From the NCBI GenBank assembly GCA_020629755.1, contig JAHDCS010000009.1:1-59582 (forward strand): a stretch of 59,582 nucleotides of DNA, read 5' to 3'. A model generated the notes under the pieces. The model was not told the origin of the DNA. It did no database searches and saw nothing but the letters and a program-made list of their open reading frames with translations. This document shows, in pieces, positions 40,581-48,331 of this stretch. Positions within the stretch are counted from its first letter, which is position 1, and each line of letters starts with the position of its first letter. Source of the stretch: Flavobacteriales bacterium (GTDB lineage Bacteria > Bacteroidota > Bacteroidia > Flavobacteriales_G > JALEGO01). A program made the translations under genes and the position numbers.

Positions 40581-42068
40581 TTGCAAAGCCCATTAAAAAA
40601 ACTCTTTTCACAAACTGCCATTTACGGGTTAAGCAGTATAGTGGCGCGTTTTTTAAATTACTTATTAGTGCCATTACACACCAGTAAGGCAGTCTTTTCA
40701 CCCGACCAATACGGGGTGATTTCTGAGATGTATTCTTATGTTGGGTTTTTAATGATTTTACTCACCTACGGCATGGAAACAGCCTTTTTTAGACTATCAA
40801 ACTCTCACTCCAATGATAAACGCGTCTTTTCTACGCTTTCAACAGCTGTCATTATCTCAAGTAGTGCGTTTATGGTACTTGCATTTTTCTGTGCCCAACC
40901 AATAGCCGGACTAATCAAATACCCTGAGCATCCTGAATTTGTAAAATGGTTTGCGCTTATAGTAGGTTTTGATGCCATTTGCTCATTGAGTTTAGCTAAG
41001 CTTAGAAAAGACGACAAGGCCTGGAATTTTGTGGGGGTAAATCTGTTAAACGTGGCCATTAATATTGGCCTGAATCTCTACTTTCTAGCCTATTGCTTAC
41101 CGCTTTACAAAAGCGGATCGCTCTCTGGGTTTTCGGCCAATATCTTTAGTTTCACAAACATTGTAAGCTACGTGTTTATTGCTAATCTGGTGGCCAGTTC
41201 AGTAAAACTCATCAGTCTATTGTCTATTATTTTAAAAGCAGGGTTTGGCTTTGATACGCAGGTTTTCAAAAAAGCCGTCATCTATGCCTTTCCTTTATTG
41301 ATAGCGGGTTTGGCTGCAATGGTAAATGAGAATTTAGATAAAATTCTTTTAAGACATCTTTTATACGATACCCTTGGCGAGTCTCAAAGCTCCGCCCAGG
41401 TGGGTATTTACGGGGCGTGTTATAAAATATCCATTATCATCACCCTTTTTATTCAAGCCTTTCGCTATGCCGCCGAGCCTTTTTTCTTTGCCCAAAGTAA
41501 GCAGAAAAACGCCAAAGAGACCTATGCCAAGGTGATGCACTACTTTGTAATTGTATGTAGTTTTCTGTTTCTTTTCATTAATCTGTTTTTGCATTACATC
41601 AAATATTTCATCCCCAATCAGGCCTACTGGGAAGGCCTTAAAATAGTGCCTATTTTACTGATGGCCAATATCTTTTTAGGCATGTATTACAATTTAGCCA
41701 TTTGGTTTAAGCTTACCGATAAAACCAAATACAGTGCCTATATGGCCATTTTTGGAGCGTGTATTACCGTGTTTATAAACGTATTATTTATTCCAAAATA
41801 TGGGTATATGGCCTCTAGTTGGGCTACAGTTTTTTGTTATGGCTCCATGGCACTGCTTTCATATTTTTTAGGCCAAAAACACTATAAAGTGCCTTACAAT
41901 GTAAAAGCTATATTTTCATATTTACTTATAAGTTTTATTCTATTTTATGGGGGGATGTCTTTACAACAAAGCTCTAACTACCCAACACTTATTGCTCTAT
42001 TTTTCTGTGTATTTTTCGGGGGGATTATAATTGCGAGAGAAAAAGTCACAGGATTTAAGAAGACTTAA
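40581..42068 (+). CDS. Oligosaccharide flippase (Wzx/MOP-type polysaccharide exporter)
   Basis: 495 residues from a TTG at 40581, with about 14 membrane helices. The N-terminus (FSQTAIYGLSSIVARFLNYL) is the typical MOP-superfamily opening. Such proteins flip lipid-linked oligosaccharides across the inner membrane for surface polysaccharide or glycan assembly. No glycan cluster surrounds it, so the substrate is unknown. Two G-run motif copies lie 69 bp apart in its last helices. A terminator follows at 42087. Confidence 0.88.
   Translation: MQSPLKKLFSQTAIYGLSSIVARFLNYLLVPLHTSKAVFSPDQYGVISEMYSYVGFLMILLTYGMETAFFRLSNSHSNDKRVFSTLSTAVIISSSAFMVLAFFCAQPIAGLIKYPEHPEFVKWFALIVGFDAICSLSLAKLRKDDKAWNFVGVNLLNVAINIGLNLYFLAYCLPLYKSGSLSGFSANIFSFTNIVSYVFIANLVASSVKLISLLSIILKAGFGFDTQVFKKAVIYAFPLLIAGLAAMVNENLDKILLRHLLYDTLGESQSSAQVGIYGACYKISIIITLFIQAFRYAAEPFFFAQSKQKNAKETYAKVMHYFVIVCSFLFLFINLFLHYIKYFIPNQAYWEGLKIVPILLMANIFLGMYYNLAIWFKLTDKTKYSAYMAIFGACITVFINVLFIPKYGYMASSWATVFCYGSMALLSYFLGQKHYKVPYNVKAIFSYLLISFILFYGGMSLQQSSNYPTLIALFFCVFFGGIIIAREKVTGFKKT
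41943..41957 (+). repeat. G6-ATG motif copy 15
   Basis: Reads TTTTATGGGGGGATG. Codes Y-G-G-M in the flippase. Confidence 0.8.
42012..42025 (+). repeat. G6-ATG motif copy 16
   Basis: Reads TTTTTCGGGGGGAT, then T. Codes F-G-G-I in the flippase, 69 bp after copy 15. Confidence 0.75.
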
Positions 42069-42086
42069 CATTTCTTTAAAATGCTT

Positions 42087-42118
42087 AACGCACCGTTTAA
42101 AAAAATGGTGTGTTTTTA
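42087..42118 (+). terminator. Rho-independent terminator after the flippase gene
   Basis: ACGCACC and GGTGTGT pair (one G-T) around a 12-nt A-rich loop and are followed by a T-run. Confidence 0.65.
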
Positions 42119-42146
42119 TCCTTTACTTTGAGCCAAAGTTTAGTTT

Positions 42147-42755
42147 ATGGCTCTTCGTGTTTTATTGCTGATTTTCAAAGGGTGGATATTCTCTAACATT
42201 TCACTTTATGCTCAACAAGACACCACTCACTTAACACCAATTGAAGTAATTGACTCTAAACTTAAAAAGAAAACATACGGCAATAGATTTTCATCTTCTG
42301 CGATGTGTTCAAATTTAGGGAATGGGAAAAAAGGCTCTGAAGTAGCTATTATCATCCCTCTAAAAAACAAAAAAATTTATCCTCAAAATTTTAAAGTTCA
42401 TGTGACGGATTATCCAAGAAGAAGAACAACAAAATATGATCTGAAATTTTATACTGTCATTGATAAACGTATTGATTCACTTCTATTTAAACAAAAAATC
42501 GAAGGCCATTTAAAAATAAAAAACGGTTTTTTTGAAATAGATCTTTCAAAATACAATCTAACGATTTCAAATGACTTTGCCGTCTCGTTAGCGTTACGTG
42601 ATACGCTCGATAAAAACAACATTTTCTTTTCTATCGGTTTTTTAGGTCATAAAGCTTATGTGAAAGAGCAAAACTCAGACTGGAAAAAAATTGAAGCGCC
42701 TTTCAGTGTAGGCTATCAATTAGAAGCCTATGTTGAAAAATTAAAACCACAATAA
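42147..42755 (+). CDS. Hypothetical secreted protein
   Basis: 202 residues with a probable signal peptide (through about residue 22, ending L-Y-A-Q). The mature part is beta-rich with Lys/Arg-rich edge strands (D-Y-P-R-R-R-T-T-K-Y-D-L-K-F-Y-T). Only one cysteine remains after export. No family was recognised. A terminator lies upstream, and it may be co-transcribed with the lipoprotein gene 40 bp downstream. Confidence 0.7.
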   Translation: MALRVLLLIFKGWIFSNISLYAQQDTTHLTPIEVIDSKLKKKTYGNRFSSSAMCSNLGNGKKGSEVAIIIPLKNKKIYPQNFKVHVTDYPRRRTTKYDLKFYTVIDKRIDSLLFKQKIEGHLKIKNGFFEIDLSKYNLTISNDFAVSLALRDTLDKNNIFFSIGFLGHKAYVKEQNSDWKKIEAPFSVGYQLEAYVEKLKPQ

Positions 42756-42795
42756 ACAAACCATACACACGTTATAACTCTACAAAAATTTAATT

Positions 42796-43449
42796 ATGAA
42801 GACAGCATTCAAAAACAACGTCATTTTTATCTCACTCACTGTACTATCTTTTTGTGCATGTAAAAAAGATAACAACCCCAATATTCAGGTGACTTCACTA
42901 AATGAATCGCTTGAAATTCCGTATCATAAATTGCAATCAGATTCTATTGCTGATCAAATGGTAAATGGCCAAATTATGGTGTTTGAAAACTTATACTTAG
43001 ATGTTAACAAAGATGGCACAAATGATCTTCTGTTTGAGGTAGTTGATCTTACCCTTTGGAATGGTACTATGCCTGAATTTTTAGACAATATGGCTGCTAG
43101 AGTACAAACACTGCATGGCGGCATAGAAATCTATGATGCTTCTACCTACGGCTATGCAGATGCGTTAATTAGTCAACCCATTGATGAAAATGCTATATGG
43201 TCAAACGATAATAATTTTGTTTTAGGCACTATCGCAGATGCCGGGCAGTTTGAAGGCAAAAAAAACCGTCATCTTGGATTTAGGGTTATTTCTAACTACT
43301 CGTTGGCACATTCTGATTCACCTTCACTAACCTACAACTACGGATGGGTAAAAATGGATTGTAGCGCCATGAGTGATACATTGACTATCGTCTCTCATGG
43401 CATTAACTTAAAAGAAAATCAGTCTATTAATGCTGGGCAGATAGAGTAA
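42796..43449 (+). CDS. Hypothetical lipoprotein with a calcium-site-like loop
   Basis: 217 residues. The signal MKTAFKNNVIFISLTVLSFCAC offers a lipobox (F-C-A-C) near Cys22. The loop D-V-N-K-D-G-T-N-D (about 74-82) is a D-x-N-x-D-G-x-x-D calcium-site pattern usual in secreted Bacteroidota proteins. The rest is a beta-rich globular domain of unknown family. It converges with the T9SS-domain remnant on the other strand. Confidence 0.72.
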   Translation: MKTAFKNNVIFISLTVLSFCACKKDNNPNIQVTSLNESLEIPYHKLQSDSIADQMVNGQIMVFENLYLDVNKDGTNDLLFEVVDLTLWNGTMPEFLDNMAARVQTLHGGIEIYDASTYGYADALISQPIDENAIWSNDNNFVLGTIADAGQFEGKKNRHLGFRVISNYSLAHSDSPSLTYNYGWVKMDCSAMSDTLTIVSHGINLKENQSINAGQIE

Positions 43450-43555
43450 GCTTTTTCACAAACATCTCTCTGGTCTTAGGGTCTTGTATTTGTATCAAAT
43501 ACATAGAAGAATCAATGTGTAAAAAAGAAGTTTTTTCATAGTACAAAGGTAAGGT
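43427..43555 (-). pseudogene. Remnant of a T9SS C-terminal sorting domain
   Basis: On the reverse strand a stop-to-stop frame of about 42 codons reads like the end of a type A sorting domain: F-L-H-I-D-S-S-M-Y-L-I-Q-I-Q-D, then R-E-M-F-V-K-K-L-T-L and a stop nine bases later. It matches the G-x-Y-x-x-x-I...V-K-K-L/I ending of T9SS cargo. No ATG or upstream coding region remains, so it is the tail of a lost cargo gene. Short length keeps this tentative. Confidence 0.45.
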
Positions 43556-43583
43556 TTAGAGATAATATTTTTATCTTTTTTGG

Positions 43584-44570
43584 GTGGATGACAATTCAAA
43601 AGAATCTAAAAATGTACTTTGCTGTTTAAATTGTAACACTCAGTTAGATGAATCAGCAAACTATTGCCAAAGTTGTGGGCAAAAAAACACCTCTCTTAAA
43701 GAACCTGTTTTATCTATTTTAAATCAATGGTTAGCCACTACTTTTAATATAGACGGAAAAATCTTTAAAAGCTTTGCCTGGATTCTTTTCTTCCCATGGC
43801 GAATCATTAATGCCTATTTGTCTGGTCAAAGAAAATCATTCACACATCCGGTTAGGCTTTATATATTTTCATCTGTTCTTTTTTTTATTTGGATATCTTT
43901 TGATTCTTCTTCAAATTTTGAAGTACATATTACAGACCAAGAGCAAAACAAAAATGTAACTGATACACTAAATCAAATATCTGGCCTAAGAGCCCATTTC
44001 GATTCATTAAGCATTACACAACTCAATAGAATTAAGCAATATAATTATGTGCAAACCCTAAACTATATTGATAGCTTATCAAAATTAGAAAAAGAAAAAT
44101 CACTTTTTAAAAGTGAAAACAATTACCGTTTTGCTAAATATTTAGCATTTAAATTTTTAACCAATAGCAAGTTAAAGGGTGAAGAAGGTTTAATGACATC
44201 TTTGATTCAGACATTCTCAAAATTCAATATCGTCTTTGCTTTCTTTTTTTCTTTGATTCTATTGTGCTTCTTTAAAAGTTCACATCCATTTTGGTCAGAG
44301 CATATTTTAGTCGCTCTTTTTTATTTTTCACATTCTTTTTTATGGTTGTTATTACTAAGTATTTTAGGCTCTTGTTCTGATTTATTATCAAATATTGGCG
44401 ACTACTTTGTACTTCTACTTCCGATATCGCTCTATGTGATTATTCTTAAAGTTTATAAAAGAAGTAAACTAAAATCAATGTTTCAATTTATAATGATTTC
44501 TATAGCATCTTGCATTACCTACTTTTTTCTTTTTATACTATTTTTAATTCTAGGGGTAACAGTGTTTTAA
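43584..44570 (+). CDS. DUF3667-type zinc-ribbon membrane protein
   Basis: 328 residues from a GTG at 43584. An N-terminal double C-x-x-C zinc ribbon (C-L-N-C ... C-Q-S-C-G, about 14-34) precedes helices and the conserved block FNIDGKIFKSFAWILFFPW (about 54-72), typical of DUF3667. Hydrophobic helices lie at about 92-108 and, after a long charged loop, four more from ~210 to the end. Function unknown. Convergent with tyrS, 3 bp apart. Confidence 0.8.
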   Translation: MDDNSKESKNVLCCLNCNTQLDESANYCQSCGQKNTSLKEPVLSILNQWLATTFNIDGKIFKSFAWILFFPWRIINAYLSGQRKSFTHPVRLYIFSSVLFFIWISFDSSSNFEVHITDQEQNKNVTDTLNQISGLRAHFDSLSITQLNRIKQYNYVQTLNYIDSLSKLEKEKSLFKSENNYRFAKYLAFKFLTNSKLKGEEGLMTSLIQTFSKFNIVFAFFFSLILLCFFKSSHPFWSEHILVALFYFSHSFLWLLLLSILGSCSDLLSNIGDYFVLLLPISLYVIILKVYKRSKLKSMFQFIMISIASCITYFFLFILFLILGVTVF

Positions 44571-44573
44571 AAA

Positions 44574-45854
44574 CTATCCCACCTCCACTACAAAATACTT
44601 CTTCTTACCTCTTTGCAATAAAAGGTATTTACCATTGATAAGGTTAGATTCAGAAAACGTATTCTCAGCATTTATTTTGGTTTTATTTACCGAGAGTGAA
44701 TTTTCTTTAAGGGCTCTGTTTGCCTCAGAGTTTGAAGATAAAAAACCACTGTGCTTAACAAATAAATCAATCACGCTAACAGAACTATTTAAAGTAGTTT
44801 TCTCAATTTTTTTAGAAGGTACACCCTTAAACACCTCTAAGAAACTTTGCTGATCTAAACTTTTTAAATCATCAGCAGTACTTTTACCAAACAAAATCTG
44901 AGAGGCTTTTTGAGCCATTTTTAGCGCTTCAACTGAATGTACACGAGACGTTAAATCTTCTGCTAAGGTTTTTTGAAGTAATCGTAAATGCGGAGATTCA
45001 GTATGTTTGGCAATCAACTCTTCGATCTGAGGCTGTTCTAAAAACGTAAAAATTTTAATATAATGCTCAGCATCAACATCAGAGGCATTGAGCCAAAATT
45101 GATAAAACGCATAAGGCGATGTTCTTTTTGGGTCTAACCAAACATTACCTTCTTCAGATTTACCAAACTTTCCGCCATCTGCTTTAGTTACTAATGGCGC
45201 AATTAAGGCATAGGCTTCAGCGCCTCCTTTTCGTCTAATCAACTCAGTACCTGTGACGATATTGCCCCACTGATCAGAGCCTCCCATTTGAAGTTTGCAA
45301 TTATGGTTTTTATTTAAATAATAAAAATCATAGCCTTGAATAAGTTGGTAACTAAACTCAGTAAACGACATACCTGTTTCAAGGCGCGATTTTACAGAAT
45401 CTTTCGCCATCATATAATTCACCGAGATATGTTTGCCAACATCTCGAATAAAATCTAAAAAATTAAAAGATTCAAACCAATCGTAATTATTTAGAAGTTT
45501 AGCAGGATTTGCTTTAGCCTCAAAATCCAGAAATTTCTCTAATTGCGCTCTTACGCCTTTGATGTTTTTATCAAGGGTTTCTTTATCTAAAAGTTGACGT
45601 TCTGCTTTTTTACCAGACGGATCACCTACCATACCTGTAGCACCACCAATAAGTGCAATAGGTGTATGCCCCGCACGTTGTAAATGCATTAATAAAAAAA
45701 TGGGCACTAAACTGCCCACATGTAGTGAATCTGCCGTAGGATCAAAGCCTATATAGCCCGAAATAGATTCTTTGTTAAGAGCCTCTTGCGTACCTGGCAT
45801 GCTGTCCTGCAAAAGACCTCTCCAGGTCAGTTCTTTTACTAAATCTACTTTCAA
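44574..45854 (-). CDS. tyrS: Tyrosyl-tRNA synthetase
   Basis: 426 residues, the bacterial TyrRS length. The HIGH-type motif is HVGS (45-48), the KMSKS loop reads KFGKSEEG (~229-236), and an S4 RNA-binding domain occupies about 355-426. It charges tRNA-Tyr in the cytoplasm. The gene overlaps the upstream HMA lipoprotein gene by 4 bp (ATGA), so an essential synthetase is co-translated with a metal-binding lipoprotein. Confidence 0.97.
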   Translation of the reverse strand: MKVDLVKELTWRGLLQDSMPGTQEALNKESISGYIGFDPTADSLHVGSLVPIFLLMHLQRAGHTPIALIGGATGMVGDPSGKKAERQLLDKETLDKNIKGVRAQLEKFLDFEAKANPAKLLNNYDWFESFNFLDFIRDVGKHISVNYMMAKDSVKSRLETGMSFTEFSYQLIQGYDFYYLNKNHNCKLQMGGSDQWGNIVTGTELIRRKGGAEAYALIAPLVTKADGGKFGKSEEGNVWLDPKRTSPYAFYQFWLNASDVDAEHYIKIFTFLEQPQIEELIAKHTESPHLRLLQKTLAEDLTSRVHSVEALKMAQKASQILFGKSTADDLKSLDQQSFLEVFKGVPSKKIEKTTLNSSVSVIDLFVKHSGFLSSNSEANRALKENSLSVNKTKINAENTFSESNLINGKYLLLQRGKKKYFVVEVG

Positions 45855-46324
45855 GACTCTTCTGCTTTGATGATCTCTTTTCTGAGCTCTACCTCGGTAA
45901 CCTTGTACTTGCCATCATGTATACCGTGTATGACACTTATAAGGTTTTTTTCATTGGTTTTAGAGGCGTCGAAAGATACTTCTGCTTTTTTATCGTCAAA
46001 ATTAACCACGCAACTTAATACACCTGGGTGATTTGTTAACTCTTTTTGAATAGATCCTGCACACATTTTTTGACAGCTCATACCCTCTATGCTCAATGAG
46101 GCCAAAGCCGTCATATTCTCTGAATCCATTTCATTTGTATTCATATGTGCTTTTATCTCTTCGGGCATCTCCCCTTCACCATTCCATTCTACAGTTTTCT
46201 CATTGCCATTCTGATCAATGGTTTTGATTTTGATTTGTCGTTGTTTACTTTGCGCTGTTGTATTTTCATTGGTGCAGCTGAGCAAAAGACATCCCCCCAA
46301 AAGAAAAAATGAAAAATAGTTCAT
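45851..46324 (-). CDS. Lipoprotein with a heavy-metal-associated (HMA) domain
   Basis: 157 residues. The signal contains L-G-G-C (Cys12) and L-L-S-C (Cys17); the second is the likelier lipidation site because the h-region before Cys12 is short. An Asp/Glu/Lys-rich linker leads to an HMA fold at about 74-145 whose metal loop reads G-M-S-C-Q-K-M-C (Cys84, Cys88), a C-x3-C rather than the usual C-x2-C. It may bind or sense copper or zinc outside the inner membrane. Translation of tyrS is coupled to it. Upstream lies a TATTTTTG box. Confidence 0.8.
   Translation of the reverse strand: MNYFSFFLLGGCLLLSCTNENTTAQSKQRQIKIKTIDQNGNEKTVEWNGEGEMPEEIKAHMNTNEMDSENMTALASLSIEGMSCQKMCAGSIQKELTNHPGVLSCVVNFDDKKAEVSFDASKTNEKNLISVIHGIHDGKYKVTEVELRKEIIKAEES
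46290..46302 (-). repeat. G6-ATG motif copy 17
   Basis: Reverse strand reads TTTTGGGGGGATG. Codes L-G-G-C in the HMA lipoprotein signal. Confidence 0.85.
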
Positions 46325-46342
46325 TAATTAAATAATTTTGAA

Positions 46343-46350
46343 CAAAAATA
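46343..46350 (-). promoter_or_regulatory. -7 promoter box (TATTTTTG) for the HMA lipoprotein-tyrS operon
   Basis: Exact TAnnTTTG match on the reverse strand, 18 bp before the start at 46324. Confidence 0.5.
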
Positions 46351-46411
46351 CGAGAAGTCAAGACTATAATAAAAAATCAAAAGATTATTTTTCAACCTAA
46401 AAGTAAAATGA

Positions 46412-47116
46412 TTACAGCCCTACTTCTTTTTTGCTAATTTCAGTAACATCATATACGTGATAGCGCTTAGGTTGTTTAGCCTTTTGCACTAAATCTGCTA
46501 ACAACGTAAACGGAGCGAGGGAAGGAGCAACATCAACAACCTGATCTGGGTATTCATAAATTGAAGTAGAAAAATTATAGTCCCTTTCTCCTTTCTCTAA
46601 CAACCTTAAAATAAATGAAGTGCAATTATTATGTATTAAGTTATACTCTTCGTAACCATTGATATGGTCACCCCAAGTAGTGTTATAGGAGGCATTCTGA
46701 AGTACCTCATCCATATAACTTTTAATAGCCCTACCATCAGTTTGAGTAAGTAAATAGGCTTTTAAATTTCTGACTTGAAATTTCCCAATGTTATACCTGA
46801 TTTGGCTACTATCGCTATAACTAAATAGTTTACCAGAAATATTTTGCAAAATGGTATCTGAATAAAGATTTGGTCCAAAGTGATATGAAGTAAAAACGGG
46901 GGAATTGTTTTTACCTACTACAATATAAGAGTGTCCGTGTGAAAAATTATTAGTTTGGGAATCTGTGTATACAAAAACACGCACGCTATTCTCGTCTAAA
47001 TCATCTAATGTTAGTGCTACTCCAGGCTCCTGATTTTCTATATTTCCACATGAAGAAGATGATATTGATACAAGTAAAATAACAACGCTTAAAAACGATA
47101 AAAAATGTTTCTTCAT
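46412..47116 (-). CDS. Lipoprotein with papain-like (permuted NlpC/P60-type) domain
   Basis: 234 residues. The signal peptide ends in a lipobox at Cys23 (S-S-S-C). The mature domain has an early His motif F-S-H-G-H-S-Y (H60/H62) and a late Cys motif N-N-C-T-S-F (C165) in a helix-capping position. His before Cys is the order of permuted papain-like folds such as YiiX and DUF4105, which cleave or transfer amide or lipid bonds. This is inferred from motifs alone and the substrate is unknown. It is followed by the HMA-tyrS operon on the same strand. Confidence 0.6.
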   Translation of the reverse strand: MKKHFLSFLSVVILLVSISSSSCGNIENQEPGVALTLDDLDENSVRVFVYTDSQTNNFSHGHSYIVVGKNNSPVFTSYHFGPNLYSDTILQNISGKLFSYSDSSQIRYNIGKFQVRNLKAYLLTQTDGRAIKSYMDEVLQNASYNTTWGDHINGYEEYNLIHNNCTSFILRLLEKGERDYNFSTSIYEYPDQVVDVAPSLAPFTLLADLVQKAKQPKRYHVYDVTEISKKEVGL

Positions 47117-47139
47117 AATTTAAGTACTCTTTGATATGG

Positions 47140-47147
47140 CAAAATTA
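47140..47147 (-). promoter_or_regulatory. -7 promoter box (TAATTTTG) for the papain-like lipoprotein gene
   Basis: Exact TAnnTTTG match on the reverse strand, 23 bp before the start at 47116. Confidence 0.55.
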
Positions 47148-47171
47148 GTTTCCTATATCACTCGAGTCAAC

Positions 47172-48224
47172 TTAATTAACAAAAAAACCTTCAATCTCCT
47201 CTAATACTGGCTTGCCTTGAGGCGTAAATTTTGTATCGCCTTCGCCGCCGTGATTACCTGAGACATGCCACTTCCAAAAAAAGGCGCCAGCAAACCACTC
47301 TTGGTTATTGAAGGTTTCAAAAACAGCTCTATACCCATTGGCTTGACTTTGCGCATTATAACTTTCAGCAAGTTGTGAATCCCAAGGTGTTTTGGCTGCA
47401 TAATCAATACTTCTATACCCGTATTCAGTAAACAAAACAGGTGTATTATGTTGAATACTCAGAGTTTTAATATCCTTAGCAATTGGTTGCCATGCTGTTT
47501 TTAATGCTTCAACCGAAGGGGTTTTCTGATCAGAAAGCAGAAAATAAGCGTCAATCCCAATATAATCAACATCCCCCCAAAAAGGAACATCTTGATAGGC
47601 ATCCCAATTCTCAGCATAGGTGATTTTACCTGAATAATGTGCGCGCACAGAATCAATAAGGCTGCTCCAAAATGCAGGCCGCTCAGATACAAATCTCGCA
47701 AACTCTGTCCCTATACAAAAGAGGTCAAACTGTTCTTCTTCAGCCAATTTTGCAAAGTGTAAAATGTAGACTAGATACGAATTCTCAAATGTTTGCCAGG
47801 CCGGCTCACTACCAGCATCATAAGTACCTGTAAATGCGCCTGAACCGGCAAACCAAATCTGAGGTTTGAGCATGATTTTTTGATTATAAGACCGTGCTGC
47901 ATGTGCCATCTGTATTATACCAGGCGTGGTTTCTCCCCACCAGCCCAAATCCATATCGTACTTAATGGAATCTGATCCTTGCCAAACAATGCCAAACGGA
48001 ATAAGCGCTACTGTATTGGCTCCTAATTCTGAAATAGGCTCAAACACCTGATCACTCACCTGATTTGCTGGCGCTTCAATATTTACACCATTAAATATCC
48101 AGGTACTTTTAAAGTCTTGATCAGAATCAGAAAATAGAGGTGGGTCTTTCTGGCAACTCTGAGAAGCTAAAAAGCATCCCCCCAAAACAACAAATACTAA
48201 AGGTGCTAAAATTTTGAACTTCAT
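47172..48224 (-). CDS. Lipoprotein glycoside hydrolase, GH113-like TIM barrel
   Basis: 350 residues from the ATG at 48224; an in-frame ATG at 48236 is the alternative. The lipobox L-G-G-C (Cys17) anchors a GTA-type TIM barrel. Catalytic candidates are the glutamates in F-C-I-G-T-E-F (~residue 173, acid/base) and L-F-T-E-Y-G-Y-R (~265, nucleophile), placed as in GH113 beta-mannanases, with an aromatic-rich active-site face (G-W-W-G-E-T). It probably acts on a mannan or related glycan at the cell surface. Two G-run motif copies lie within it, one coding the lipobox. Confidence 0.8.
   Translation of the reverse strand: MKFKILAPLVFVVLGGCFLASQSCQKDPPLFSDSDQDFKSTWIFNGVNIEAPANQVSDQVFEPISELGANTVALIPFGIVWQGSDSIKYDMDLGWWGETTPGIIQMAHAARSYNQKIMLKPQIWFAGSGAFTGTYDAGSEPAWQTFENSYLVYILHFAKLAEEEQFDLFCIGTEFARFVSERPAFWSSLIDSVRAHYSGKITYAENWDAYQDVPFWGDVDYIGIDAYFLLSDQKTPSVEALKTAWQPIAKDIKTLSIQHNTPVLFTEYGYRSIDYAAKTPWDSQLAESYNAQSQANGYRAVFETFNNQEWFAGAFFWKWHVSGNHGGEGDTKFTPQGKPVLEEIEGFFVN
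47570..47583 (-). repeat. G6-ATG motif copy 18
   Basis: Reverse strand reads TTTTTGGGGGGATG. Codes W-G-D-V in the GH113-like protein, the only copy in this frame. Confidence 0.85.
48175..48187 (-). repeat. G6-ATG motif copy 19
   Basis: Reverse strand reads TTTTGGGGGGATG. Codes the L-G-G-C lipobox of the GH113-like lipoprotein. Confidence 0.85.
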
Positions 48225-48299
48225 TTGAGATAACATTCAGTTAACTTAAGCTTAAAGATATCATAAAATGATTTGTATAGCTTTTTTTTCACAGTCTAA

Positions 48300-48307
48300 T
48301 AGCTTTG
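48300..48307 (+). promoter_or_regulatory. -7 promoter box (TAGCTTTG) for the beta-helix lipoprotein gene
   Basis: Exact TAnnTTTG match 24 bp before the ATG at 48332, with a TTTG about 24 bp upstream as a possible -33 element. Confidence 0.6.
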
Positions 48308-48331
48308 AGATATAACTTAAAATTATTTACT

